A stretch of DNA of 64,000 nt from G963674665 sp964609625. GTDB lineage: Bacteria > Desulfobacterota > Desulfovibrionia > Desulfovibrionales > Desulfovibrionaceae. The stretch lies in NCBI GenBank assembly GCA_964609625.1, contig CAZSRS010000010.1, positions 1 through 64,000 of the forward strand. The letters run 5' to 3'. Position 1 is the first letter of the stretch; each line of letters starts with the position of its first letter. Made by a program: the position numbers and the translations under genes. Below the pieces are notes generated by a model. The model worked only from the letters and a program-made list of their open reading frames with translations. It made no database searches and was not told where the DNA came from. Positions 33,457 through 41,807 of this stretch are shown here, in pieces.

Positions 33457-34092
33457 CTAAAAATAGACTCCGAACATCATGAAGGCGGAGTTCACCCCTT
33501 GGTTGTCCACGAGAATTCCCGCGTTGGAAAAGTGGTTCAGACGCAGGGCGGTAAAAAATGTCGGACTGTCCTCTATCCCAGGGAACTCGACCCCGATGCC
33601 CGCCACCGGGTTGAAGTTTACTCGCGAACCCTGGTGCTTCACCTGGAAGTCCGTGTAGATGGCGCCGATGCCACCCTCAACATAGGGGCGCATCCACTCG
33701 AGACGCAAGGCCTCCAGATAGTAAAGCGCGAGGATGTTCGCGGAAACAACAGCGCGGGGAGCGTCCGGCCATGTTGTCGTTCCGGCGGTGAACTCCACCT
33801 TGAAACGCAGTGGATCAGGAGCGCGATGTGGCCATACCCGGTCGTAGTCGAACAGCCCGATGAGCGTGACCAACGCCATGCCGTAGTTCTGATCCTTGCC
33901 CAGACCGTAACTGTGCCCAAGACTCAAGGCCATGCCGTAGCGATGCGGCACCTTGTAGATTATCTCCGTTCCAGCGGCACCGGTCTGGGGTTGCCCCTGA
34001 CTCCAGGCCGGGCCGACCCAGGACAGCAGCAGCGTCATGAACAGGCACGATACCCGGGCCAAGATCTTGCCAACAACAATCGGCCTCTGCAT
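33457..34092 (-). CDS. PagL-like lipid A 3-O-deacylase / acyloxyacyl hydrolase
   Basis: A 211-aa outer membrane beta-barrel of the PagL family with a signal peptide (residues 1-31). The active-site motif N-H-F-S-N-A-G near residue 187 supplies the catalytic His and Ser. The position equivalent to the third catalytic residue (Glu in Pseudomonas PagL) reads Asn in G-V-N-S, as in many family members. The enzyme would remove the 3-O acyl chain of lipid A, remodelling lipopolysaccharide. It starts 17 bases upstream of tlyA's start in the same direction; the two may be co-transcribed. Confidence 0.82.
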   Translation of the reverse strand: MQRPIVVGKILARVSCLFMTLLLSWVGPAWSQGQPQTGAAGTEIIYKVPHRYGMALSLGHSYGLGKDQNYGMALVTLIGLFDYDRVWPHRAPDPLRFKVEFTAGTTTWPDAPRAVVSANILALYYLEALRLEWMRPYVEGGIGAIYTDFQVKHQGSRVNFNPVAGIGVEFPGIEDSPTFFTALRLNHFSNAGILVDNQGVNSAFMMFGVYF

Positions 34093-34168
34093 GGCGGGGT
34101 CCTCCCGGCTGCGGCGAGTGCAGCATTCGCATGGTTGTCAGGACTGTCCAGCGTGATGCCTCATGCTA

Positions 34169-35344
34169 TTAGAAATTCTCTAAACTATCAAGGATATTCG
34201 CCTTGCACACGGGCACCGCAGCCCATGGCGGCGGCACTCCCTGGTGTGTCTGCCCGGTCTTCAGGCACCACACCGCCCCCTGTCGTAGCGGTACAGCGTG
34301 CGTTTGTGCTCCCAAGCAGTTGGGAAACAGATTCCCCTGCTCCAAAGCCAGAACGCCAACAGCGGCGTCCAGCCCCTGCCCCGTGGGCATGCAACCAAAC
34401 TGCGGGGCATAGGACGCGCATGTCGGCCAGGCCTCGGCTGCCGCCCCATACCAGGTCTCGCACTCAGCATGGCCGTCGGTGCCCAGGATCCACGCCGCCC
34501 CCCCGTGTAGTGCCTGACGTAGCTCCTTCCAGGGCTCACCGCGCCCGAAAATGGGAGCGCCAAGTAAAACACCTTTCTCAACACCAAGCGGGGAGCGCAG
34601 TAGAAAAAAGGCAGCACCCTCGCCCGGGGCAAGGCGACGTCGAGCAACGTCTTCATGTGCCCCACCAACAAGGACACCTTTTTCTCCAAAGAACCGGGCA
34701 TGGCAGTAGCCCAACACATCGCAGACCTCGTCCACGGCCCCGAGGAGCACCGCCCGCACTCGCCCCTCCCGGAGCCAGACAAGTGCCGAGCACAAGGCGG
34801 AGGCAAAGGAAAGCTCGAACTGACTGACTGTCAGGCATGGGCCCGTGATCCCCAGAAGCATGGCGATGTTCGCGGCGGCCGCGTTGTGCACGGAATGCGA
34901 AAAAAGGGTGGGGGAAGCCAGGCTGTCGCCGTCATCCAGGATCGAGTCCAGAAAGGCGAAGGTCGTGCCCGTGGCTCCATAGCCCGTTGCCAGGACCAGC
35001 CCCAACTCCCCGGGGCCGAAGTCGACCCTGGAGCCTTTTCGACCTAGCGCCAGGCAACCACCGGACTCCAGAGCCTGGCAGGCAGCCAGCAGCGCGAGCC
35101 TGGAGAAATGATCCAGACGGCGCAGGGCGGTTTTTGGAAAATAGGCCCCCAGTGGACCGACATCCGCTGGCAATGCCACCACCGTGTGGCTCCTGTGCCG
35201 AGCATGCAGTTCCAGCGTCACGGGACGGGGTGGACAGCCGTTCAAGGCGGCCCGCAATGCCGCTCGACCGGAACCGAAAGCGCCCACCACGCCCAGGCCC
35301 GCAACCTCTCCCGCGTGCATGCGGTGTACTTCCATGGCGTCCAT
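34169..35344 (-). CDS. Beta-ketoacyl-synthase-like protein lacking the active-site cysteine
   Basis: A 391-aa thiolase-fold protein resembling the N-terminal domain of ketoacyl synthases (Ketoacyl-synt_2 type). Recognisable segments are the A-L-R-R-L-D-H-F-S-R-L-A motif, G-L-V-L-A-T-G-Y-G-A-T, H-N-A-A-A-A-N-I-A and G-I-T-G-P-C-L-T-V-S. Where active enzymes have T-A-C-A/S the sequence reads S-Q-F-E-L-S, so the nucleophilic Cys is replaced (by Glu in a direct alignment). Such proteins act as chain-length-factor partners of an active synthase. None is encoded here, although a FabG-like reductase lies nearby. Confidence 0.72.
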   Translation of the reverse strand: MDAMEVHRMHAGEVAGLGVVGAFGSGRAALRAALNGCPPRPVTLELHARHRSHTVVALPADVGPLGAYFPKTALRRLDHFSRLALLAACQALESGGCLALGRKGSRVDFGPGELGLVLATGYGATGTTFAFLDSILDDGDSLASPTLFSHSVHNAAAANIAMLLGITGPCLTVSQFELSFASALCSALVWLREGRVRAVLLGAVDEVCDVLGYCHARFFGEKGVLVGGAHEDVARRRLAPGEGAAFFLLRSPLGVEKGVLLGAPIFGRGEPWKELRQALHGGAAWILGTDGHAECETWYGAAAEAWPTCASYAPQFGCMPTGQGLDAAVGVLALEQGNLFPNCLGAQTHAVPLRQGAVWCLKTGQTHQGVPPPWAAVPVCKANILDSLENF

Positions 35345-35535
35345 TGTCCGAATCTACTCCTAAACACGGCTGCGCCGCAAGGGCACGAGACGCGTATCGG
35401 CCCGTCCTTGCAACCCCTCCTTGTGCCTGGAGACGGGTCAGCGCACCAAACAACGGCTTGACACCCTCCCGCGCTCCTCCTACACAATGCAGCATCCATG
35501 CACAACAAATGTCTGGATCAGCGAGAGGTATGCCC

Positions 35536-36093
35536 ATGAAATCCCGACACATCTTCATCACGCTGTTCGTTCTGGCCCTGCTGTTGCCGTTTCCGCCCCC
35601 GGTGCAATCCTTTGGTCTCGTTTACAACAGATACAACATCCACATCTACGACAACGGCTACGACATCAGGGCAAGCTATGCCAACTGGACCGACCCAGGC
35701 CCCGGACACGGCATCATTCCGCCCAACACGCCCATGACCGTCGAAAAATGGCATCGCGGCTTCATCATCCATACCGTGGCCCCCAGACAAACCATCTATT
35801 TCCTGTACGATACAGGACGGATGCGCTTGAGCATCCCGGACTATGTCCAGACCATCACCTCGCCGACGCCGGTATCCCTGACGCACCTGACCCCCGTGGA
35901 CATGGACGGCGTCCGCCTCGGCCGTGCCCTGCCGGGCATGACCAGGGAGGGCGTGCTCACGGCGTTGGGCTTTCCCGCACAACACCGCACGCCGGTCTTG
36001 ACCGCCCCGGAATGGACTTTCTGGAAGAACCGCTTCACAACCCTGGTGGTAGTCTTCGGCCCTGACGGCCTGGTAGCTTCCATCCGTCAATAG
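35536..36093 (+). CDS. Secreted protein with BamE/SmpA-like C-terminal domain
   Basis: A 185-aa exported protein with a signal peptide of about 25 residues (P-P-V-Q-S-F). The N-terminal mature part is a beta-rich region with Y-N-I-H-I-Y-D-N-G. The last 65 residues have the pattern V-R-L-G-R-A-L-P-G-M-T-R-E-G-V-L-T-A-L-G-F-P, typical of the two-helix, three-strand BamE/SmpA fold. It is divergently transcribed from the ketoacyl-synthase-like gene and precedes the FabG-like gene by 8 bases. Of two adjacent ATGs (35530 and 35536) the second fits GAGAGG better. Confidence 0.7.
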   Translation: MKSRHIFITLFVLALLLPFPPPVQSFGLVYNRYNIHIYDNGYDIRASYANWTDPGPGHGIIPPNTPMTVEKWHRGFIIHTVAPRQTIYFLYDTGRMRLSIPDYVQTITSPTPVSLTHLTPVDMDGVRLGRALPGMTREGVLTALGFPAQHRTPVLTAPEWTFWKNRFTTLVVVFGPDGLVASIRQ

Positions 36094-36101
36094 CCGCCGG
36101 C

Positions 36102-36863
36102 GTGAGCCCAATGGCAATGGATCAGAAAATACACCCCCCAGACGCTCCCATCGCCTGCATCAGCGGGGGGAACAAAGGCATCGGCAAGGCCATCGCGTTG
36201 GGGCTGGCCCAGGACGGCTACGACATCTGGCTGAACTACCACAGAGACGACAGAGCAGCGCGGGAGACCGCCGCATCCATTGAAGAAGTGGGACGCTCCT
36301 GTTGTTTGCTGAAGTTCGACGTGCGCGATGAACAGGCCTGCACCACCACCCTGGCTCCTTTGCTGGCGAAGCATACTCCCGCCGTGCTGGTGAGCAATGC
36401 CGGCTTCACCCGCGACGGTCTGCTGGCTCTGCAAGACTTTTCTGCATGGAAGGACGTGCTCTCCGTGCACCTGGACGGCTTCTTCCTGCTGACACGGGCC
36501 ATGCTGCCGCTGATGTTGCGCAAACGACAGGGGCGCATCGTGGTGATCTCCTCCACCGCGGGGCAGCGTGGCCTTCCCGGACAGAGCAACTATGCGGCAG
36601 CCAAGGCCGGACTTATTGGTGCCGTGCGTTGCCTGGCCGCTGAAGTGGGCCGGCGGGGGATTCTGGTGAATGCGGTGGCACCGGGCTTCATCATGACGGA
36701 GATGACGGAGGGCCTCGACCAGGTTGCCTTGTCCCGTGGGATACCTTTGGGGCGTTTCGGTCGCCCAGAGGAGGTGGCCACTGCGGTGCGCTATCTGTGC
36801 TCGCCTGGTGCCTCCTATGTCACCGGACAGGTGATATCGGTGAACGGCGGTCTTTACATGTGA
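36102..36863 (+). CDS. FabG-like short-chain dehydrogenase/reductase
   Basis: A 253-aa classical SDR, closest to 3-oxoacyl-ACP reductases. The cofactor motif S-G-G-N-K-G-I-G-K-A is near residue 21, N-A-G-F follows, the catalytic Ser is in V-I-S-S-T-A-G, the Tyr/Lys pair in Y-A-A-A-K-A-G, and V-A-P-G-F-I-M-T-E-M matches FabG. The start is a GTG at 36102; ATGs at 36111 and 36117 are alternatives, with no strong ribosome binding site for any. A second fatty-acid-type gene beside a ketoacyl-synthase-like gene suggests a small lipid or polyene pathway rather than housekeeping fabG. Confidence 0.82.
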   Translation: MSPMAMDQKIHPPDAPIACISGGNKGIGKAIALGLAQDGYDIWLNYHRDDRAARETAASIEEVGRSCCLLKFDVRDEQACTTTLAPLLAKHTPAVLVSNAGFTRDGLLALQDFSAWKDVLSVHLDGFFLLTRAMLPLMLRKRQGRIVVISSTAGQRGLPGQSNYAAAKAGLIGAVRCLAAEVGRRGILVNAVAPGFIMTEMTEGLDQVALSRGIPLGRFGRPEEVATAVRYLCSPGASYVTGQVISVNGGLYM

Positions 36864-37223
36864 AAGTAGTGCTCATATCCTGAAATTCCTACTTTACAGG
36901 AGCACAAGTCACGGCTAAAATGTTAAAGCTTGCCATGCCTATCCGGTGTTATGATGGTCGGAATTGGCGCAGATGCCGCCGATCATCTTACAGGTCCCGA
37001 TCCGTCTCGTCCAACCTTGTTTCATCGCTTGACAACGTGCTGTTTTGATTCTACGAAGTACAGGAACATGTGAATTTAATCTCACGAGGTGAAACGGCGC
37101 CGGAGGGTCGCTTCCAAAGGTAAGAATTTTCGCCCGAGGAGCCTGCCCCGCGCCGAGCCCATACCGGCAAGAACTCTGCAGCACGAGTGAACATCAACCA
37201 ACAGCAATGTGGAGGTAAGGCTA
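36864..37223 (+). other. Intergenic region upstream of dsrA
   Basis: 360 bases with no gene. An imperfect inverted repeat near 36860-36897 (GTGAAAGTAG with CTACTTTAC) may end the fabG-like transcript. The right half holds the dsr promoter and a long 5' leader. Confidence 0.5.
37029..37057 (+). promoter_or_regulatory. Candidate dsrA promoter
   Basis: A consensus TTGACA (37029-37034) is followed after 17 bases by TACGAA, a weak -10 element. It would give a leader of about 160 nt before the dsrA ATG. Confidence 0.4.
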
Positions 37224-38534
37224 ATGGCGAAACACCAAACTCCCATGTTGGACCAGCTGGAGTCGGGACCTTGGCCCAGCTTCGTGTCCGACATCAAGCA
37301 GGAAGTTGACGCGCGGCACAAAAACGTAAAAGGCCTTGATCACCAAATTCCCGTGGACTGCCCTGAAGACTTGCTCGGTGTTCTCGAGCTTTCCTACCAG
37401 GACAAAGAAACGCACTGGAAACACGGCGGCATCGTGGGCGTGTTCGGTTACGGCGGCGGTGTCATCGGCCGTTACTGTGACCAGCCCGAAAAGTTCCCGG
37501 GCGTTGCGCACTTCCACACCGTGCGCGTGAACCAGCCCGCCGGTAAGTACTACAGTACCGAGTTTCTCCGTGGTCTGTGCGACCTTTGGGATCTGCGCGG
37601 CTCCGGCCTGACCAACATGCACGGCTCCACCGGCGACATCGTGTTCCTGGGCACCACCACCCCGCAGCTGGAAGAGATCTTCTTCGAACTGACCCACAAA
37701 CTGGACACCGACCTCGGCGGCTCGGGCTCCAACCTGCGTACCCCTGCCGACTGTCTGGGCCAGTCCCGCTGTGAGTTCGCCTGCTACGACACCCAGGACG
37801 TCTGCCACACCCTGACCAACGATTACCAGGACGAGCTGCACCGCCCCGCCTTCCCCTACAAGTTCAAGTTCAAGTTCGACGGCTGCCCCAACGGTTGCGT
37901 GGCCGCCCTCGCCCGTTCCGACTTCTCGGTCATCGGCACCTGGAAGGACGACATCCGCATCGACCAGTCCGCTGTCAAGGCCTACGTGGGCGGCGAGATT
38001 CAGCCCAACGGCGGCGCCTTCGCCAGCCGTGACTGGGGCAAGTTCGACATCGTGGCCGAAGTGGTGGAACTCTGCCCGGCCAAGTGCATCAGCTACAACG
38101 GCGAGCTGAAGATCGACAACAAGAACTGCCTGCGCTGCATGCACTGCATCAACACCATGCCCAAGGCCCTGCGCATCGGTAAAGAGACTGGCGCCAGCAT
38201 CCTCTGCGGTGCCAAGTCCCCGATTCTGGACGGCTCCCAGCTGTCCTCCCTGGTGGTTCCGTTTGTTCCCGTCGTGGCTCCCTACGACGAGATCAAGGAA
38301 ATCATCGAAAACATCTGGGATTGGTGGATGGAAGAAGGCAAGAACCGTGAGCGTCTTGGTGAGACGATGCGCCGCCAGGGCTTCCAGAAGATCCTGGAAG
38401 TCATCGGCCAGAAGGCCGTGCCGCAACACATCTCCGAGCCGCGTTCGAACCCCTACATCTTCTTCAAGGAAGACGAGGTTCCCGGCGGCTTCTACCACGA
38501 CGTCAAGGAATACCGCAAACGCCACCTGCGCTAA
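37224..38534 (+). CDS. dsrA: Dissimilatory sulfite reductase alpha subunit
   Basis: A 436-aa subunit of the enzyme that reduces sulfite in the last step of sulfate respiration. The cysteines that bind the 4Fe-4S cluster coupled to sirohaem are in C-L-G-Q-S-R-C-E-F and C-P-N-G-C-V-A-A, and the inserted ferredoxin domain has C-P-A-K-C-I and C-L-R-C-M-H-C. The sequence is of the Desulfovibrio (desulfoviridin) type. ATG at 37224 has GGAGG upstream; the frame from 37209 lacks one. Confidence 0.97.
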   Translation: MAKHQTPMLDQLESGPWPSFVSDIKQEVDARHKNVKGLDHQIPVDCPEDLLGVLELSYQDKETHWKHGGIVGVFGYGGGVIGRYCDQPEKFPGVAHFHTVRVNQPAGKYYSTEFLRGLCDLWDLRGSGLTNMHGSTGDIVFLGTTTPQLEEIFFELTHKLDTDLGGSGSNLRTPADCLGQSRCEFACYDTQDVCHTLTNDYQDELHRPAFPYKFKFKFDGCPNGCVAALARSDFSVIGTWKDDIRIDQSAVKAYVGGEIQPNGGAFASRDWGKFDIVAEVVELCPAKCISYNGELKIDNKNCLRCMHCINTMPKALRIGKETGASILCGAKSPILDGSQLSSLVVPFVPVVAPYDEIKEIIENIWDWWMEEGKNRERLGETMRRQGFQKILEVIGQKAVPQHISEPRSNPYIFFKEDEVPGGFYHDVKEYRKRHLR

Positions 38535-38561
38535 GCCCACAACGAATCGGAGGTCAACAAC

Positions 38562-39722
38562 ATGGCTTTTATTTCTTCCGGGTACAATCCCGACAAACCG
38601 ATGGAGAACCGCATCACCGACATCGGTCCCAAGCACTACGAGCAATTCTACCCGTCCGTCATCAAGAACAACAAGGGCAAGTGGCTTTACCATGAGATCC
38701 TCGAGCCCGGCGTTCTCGTACACGTAGGTGAATCCGGCGACAAGGTATTCACCGTGCGCATCGGCGCTCCTCGTCTGATGTCCATCACCCACATCCGCGA
38801 GATGTGCGACATCGCCGACAAACACTGCGACGGCTACCTGCGCTTCACCACCCGCAACAACGTCGAGTTCATGGTCGACAACGAAGCCAAGCTCAAACCC
38901 CTGATGGACGACCTGAAGTCCCGCAAGCACTCCGGCGGCAGCTTGAAGTTCCCCATCGGCGGCACCGGCGCTTCCATCACCAACGTGGTCCACACCCAGG
39001 GCTGGGTGCACTGTCACACCCCGGCCATGGACGCCTCCGGCCCGGTGAAGGCCGTCATGGACGAACTGTTCGAGGACTTCCAGCGCATGCGTCTGCCCGC
39101 CATCTGCCGCGTGTCCCTGGCCTGCTGCCTGAACATGTGCGGCGCCGTGCACGCTTCCGACATCGGCATCGTGGGCATCCACCGCAAGCCGCCCATGATC
39201 GACCACGAGTGGCTGGACAACCTCTGCGAGATCCCCTTGGCCGTGGCCGCCTGCCCCCTGGGCGCCATCAAGCCTACCAAGGTCGAGATCGACGGCAAGA
39301 AACTCAACAGCGTATCGGTCAACGCCGACCGCTGCATGTACTGCGGCAACTGCTACACCATGTGTCCGTCCATGCCGCTGTCCATCGGCGAGAGCGACGG
39401 CTGTGTCATCATGCTGGGCGGCAAGATCTCCAACCGCATCTCCAAGCCCCAGCTCTCCAAGGTCGTCGTGGCCTTCATCCCCAACGAGCCGCCTCGCTGG
39501 CCCACACTGACCAAGACCGTCAAGCACATCATCGATGTCTGGGCCGCCAACGCCCGCAAGTACGAGCGCATCGGCGACTGGGCGCACCGCATCGGCTGGG
39601 AAAAGTTCTACGAACTCACCGGCCTGGAGTTCACCCACCACTGCATCGACGACTTCCGTGATCACGCCTACTATACTTGGCGCCAGAGCACGCAGTTCAA
39701 GTGGACTTCCCACGTCGAGTAA
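38562..39722 (+). CDS. dsrB: Dissimilatory sulfite reductase beta subunit
   Basis: A 386-aa partner of DsrA in an alpha2beta2 complex. Cluster and sirohaem ligands are in C-R-V-S-L-A-C-C-L-N-M-C-G, and the ferredoxin domain carries C-M-Y-C-G-N-C-Y-T-M-C-P-S. It follows dsrA by 27 bases with its own GGAGG. Confidence 0.97.
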   Translation: MAFISSGYNPDKPMENRITDIGPKHYEQFYPSVIKNNKGKWLYHEILEPGVLVHVGESGDKVFTVRIGAPRLMSITHIREMCDIADKHCDGYLRFTTRNNVEFMVDNEAKLKPLMDDLKSRKHSGGSLKFPIGGTGASITNVVHTQGWVHCHTPAMDASGPVKAVMDELFEDFQRMRLPAICRVSLACCLNMCGAVHASDIGIVGIHRKPPMIDHEWLDNLCEIPLAVAACPLGAIKPTKVEIDGKKLNSVSVNADRCMYCGNCYTMCPSMPLSIGESDGCVIMLGGKISNRISKPQLSKVVVAFIPNEPPRWPTLTKTVKHIIDVWAANARKYERIGDWAHRIGWEKFYELTGLEFTHHCIDDFRDHAYYTWRQSTQFKWTSHVE

Positions 39723-39737
39723 TCAAGTTCAACGTTT

Positions 39738-39763
39738 CGGGCGCGGGCACCACCCCGCGCCCG
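39738..39763 (+). other. GC-rich hairpin between dsrB and dsrD
   Basis: CGGGCGCGGG and CCCGCGCCCG form a perfect 10-bp stem with a 6-nt loop 15 bases after the dsrB stop. No T tract follows, so it is more likely a 3'-end stabiliser or processing site that favours dsrAB over dsrD message than a full terminator. Confidence 0.6.
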
Positions 39764-39785
39764 AGCCAAACAAACGAGGCGAACC

Positions 39786-40022
39786 ATGGAAGAGGCCAAA
39801 GCGAAAATCCTTGAATTCCTGGACTCCAAGAAGGGCAGCAAGACCAAATTCTACTTCAACGATTTCACCAAGGTCATACCGGACATGAAGGCCCGTGAAG
39901 TGAAGAAGGTGCTCACCGCCCTGGTCCAGGACGGCAAGCTCGAGTTCTGGTCCAGCGGCAGCACGACCATGTACGGCCTTGCCGGCTCCGGCAAGCAGCA
40001 TGCGACTGAGGAAGGCGATTAG
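39786..40022 (+). CDS. dsrD: DsrD, small winged-helix protein
   Basis: A 78-aa basic protein found with dsrAB in sulfate reducers; it activates sulfite reductase and has a winged-helix fold. The sequence is typical, with F-L-D-S-K-K-G-S-K-T-K-F-Y-F-N-D-F and R-E-V-K-K-V-L-T near the middle. Confidence 0.95.
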   Translation: MEEAKAKILEFLDSKKGSKTKFYFNDFTKVIPDMKAREVKKVLTALVQDGKLEFWSSGSTTMYGLAGSGKQHATEEGD

Positions 40023-40082
40023 AAAGCGCCTCCTCCGTGTCGCCTCCTGCCTGCATGGGCAGTTGCGCGGCAGAAAGCGACA

Positions 40083-41477
40083 ATGCACCGGCCGCGTCTG
40101 ATAATCGCCGGTCTCTGCGGCGGCGCAGGAAAGACCACCGTCTCCCTGGGCATAGCCAGAGCCTGGAGTCGTGCCGGAAAAAGAGTAGTACCTTTCAAAA
40201 AGGGTCCGGACTACATTGACGCTGTCTGGCTTGGCCTTGCCGCCAACAGCCCAGCGTCAAACCTGGACCCTTTTCTCATGCCCGAGGATATCCTCCGCGC
40301 CCTGTTTTGGAGGCGTGCCCTTGCCGCGGAGGCCTGCTGCATCGAAGGCAACCGCGGACTCTTCGACGGCAAGGACCTCCATGGCTCCTGCTCCACGGCC
40401 GAACTCGCCAGGATCGTCAACACCCCCATTCTCCTGGTCATGGATTGCACCAAGATGACCAGAACCGCCGCGGCCATCGTCGCCGGCTGCAAGAATTTCG
40501 AGCCCGGTCTCCAGCTCGCCGGTGTGATCCTCAACCGCGTCGCCGGAAAACGCCATCGGGACATCGCCGCCGAGTCCATCGAGCATTACACCGGCGTGCC
40601 CGTGCTCGGCGCCCTGCCAAAGTCCCCCAACGCAATCCCCGAGCGGCACATGGGCCTGATCTCCAACCGCGAGCATCAGGGACAGGACCAGATCCTCGAC
40701 AACCTGGCCGATCTGGTCACCAGCAACTGCGACATGAAGGCCATCTGGAAGCTGGCGGTCGACGCCCCCGAAGAGCCCAGGGCCAGGGACATGGCCGCCC
40801 TGCTCTGGCCGGACAAGCGCCCCGTCCCTGTGGTGCGTATCGGTGTCGTACGCGACGCCGCACTCTGGTTCTACTACGAGGAGAACCTCGAGGCCTTGCG
40901 CCGGGCCGGCGCCGAAGTGGTGGAACTCAGCCTCTTGGACAACGCCGACTGGCCCGAGATCGGCGGGCTCTACCTCGGCGGAGGATTCCCCGAAACCATG
41001 GCCGAGCCCCTGGCCAGGAACACACGCGCCAGGCAGCGGATCCGACAACTCGCGGAAATGGGCATGCCCATCTACGCGGAGTGCGGCGGCTTCATGTACC
41101 TCTGCGAGACCCTCGTCACCCAGGGGCAACGCTTCCCCATGGCTGGGGTCTTTCCGGTCTCCACCGAGCTGCATGAGCGCCCCCAGGGACTGGGGTACGT
41201 GCAGGCCACCGTGATCCAGGACAACCCCTTTCACCCCCAGGGGACGGTACTGCGCGGCCATGAATTCCACTATTCCAGATGTCTGACGGCCGACGGTACG
41301 GTGTTGACCCTGAGCCTGAAGCTCGACCGTGGCGAGGGCGTGCTCGCCGGCCTGGACGGGCTGTTGCACAAACAGACCTTTGCCTCGTATACGCACATCC
41401 ACGCCCTGGGCACACCGCACTGGGCGCCGAACTTCGTACAGGCCGCCCAACGTTTCCGCGAGGGGCTGTTGGGCTGA
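40083..41477 (+). CDS. dsrN: CbiA-like amidase, probably sirohaem (siroamide) forming (DsrN)
   Basis: A 464-aa two-domain enzyme: N-terminal ATP-binding domain with the P-loop G-G-A-G-K-T-T (residues 13-19) and G-L-F-D-G, and a C-terminal glutamine amidotransferase domain with the nucleophile in Y-A-E-C-G-G-F-M-Y and the HPHWAPN-like ending. The family contains cobyrinate a,c-diamide synthase and DsrN, which amidates sirohaem for sulfite reductase. Its place 60 bases after dsrD favours the second role; cobalamin use cannot be excluded. The ribosome binding site is weak. Confidence 0.85.
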   Translation: MHRPRLIIAGLCGGAGKTTVSLGIARAWSRAGKRVVPFKKGPDYIDAVWLGLAANSPASNLDPFLMPEDILRALFWRRALAAEACCIEGNRGLFDGKDLHGSCSTAELARIVNTPILLVMDCTKMTRTAAAIVAGCKNFEPGLQLAGVILNRVAGKRHRDIAAESIEHYTGVPVLGALPKSPNAIPERHMGLISNREHQGQDQILDNLADLVTSNCDMKAIWKLAVDAPEEPRARDMAALLWPDKRPVPVVRIGVVRDAALWFYYEENLEALRRAGAEVVELSLLDNADWPEIGGLYLGGGFPETMAEPLARNTRARQRIRQLAEMGMPIYAECGGFMYLCETLVTQGQRFPMAGVFPVSTELHERPQGLGYVQATVIQDNPFHPQGTVLRGHEFHYSRCLTADGTVLTLSLKLDRGEGVLAGLDGLLHKQTFASYTHIHALGTPHWAPNFVQAAQRFREGLLG

Positions 41478-41529
41478 AACCACCTGCCGCAGTCGACATT
41501 TTCCCTCAAATCCTCTGCCCGGAGCGACC

Positions 41530-41802
41530 ATGGACTGGAAAGTTTTCGCCACGGCCTTCACTACGCTGTTTTTGGCTGAACTCGGCGACAAAACGCAGCT
41601 GGCCTGCATCCTGATGACCGCCAAGACCAACCGTCCCTGGACCGTGTTCCTGGGGTCGTCCCTGGCTTTGGTGCTGGTCAGCCTGCTGGGCGTGCTCTTT
41701 GCCGCCTGGATCTGTCAGCATATCCCGGCAGCAATCATCAAGAAAGTGGCCGCCGCGGCATTCGTGCTCATGGGCGCCCTGATCTGGTTCGACAAGCTAT
41801 AA
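41530..41802 (+). CDS. Half-size GDT1/TMEM165 (UPF0016) family membrane protein
   Basis: A 90-aa protein with three predicted helices and a single copy of the signature E-L-G-D-K-T. Full-length GDT1 proteins have two such repeats and transport manganese or calcium; a single-repeat protein would have to form dimers or pair with another half. GGAGCG precedes the ATG. It is 53 bases after dsrN on the same strand and ends only 5 bases before a convergent gene. Confidence 0.85.
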   Translation: MDWKVFATAFTTLFLAELGDKTQLACILMTAKTNRPWTVFLGSSLALVLVSLLGVLFAAWICQHIPAAIIKKVAAAAFVLMGALIWFDKL

Positions 41803-41807
41803 CGATT

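Noticed and set aside
33457..33560. Asn in place of the third catalytic Glu of the PagL-like enzyme.
   Set aside because: Asn is common at this position in the wider acyloxyacyl hydrolase family, so it is not evidence of inactivity.
37221..39713. An 830-codon minus-strand frame opposite dsrA and dsrB.
   Set aside because: It is the antisense shadow of two unmistakable sulfite reductase genes and has no start signal.
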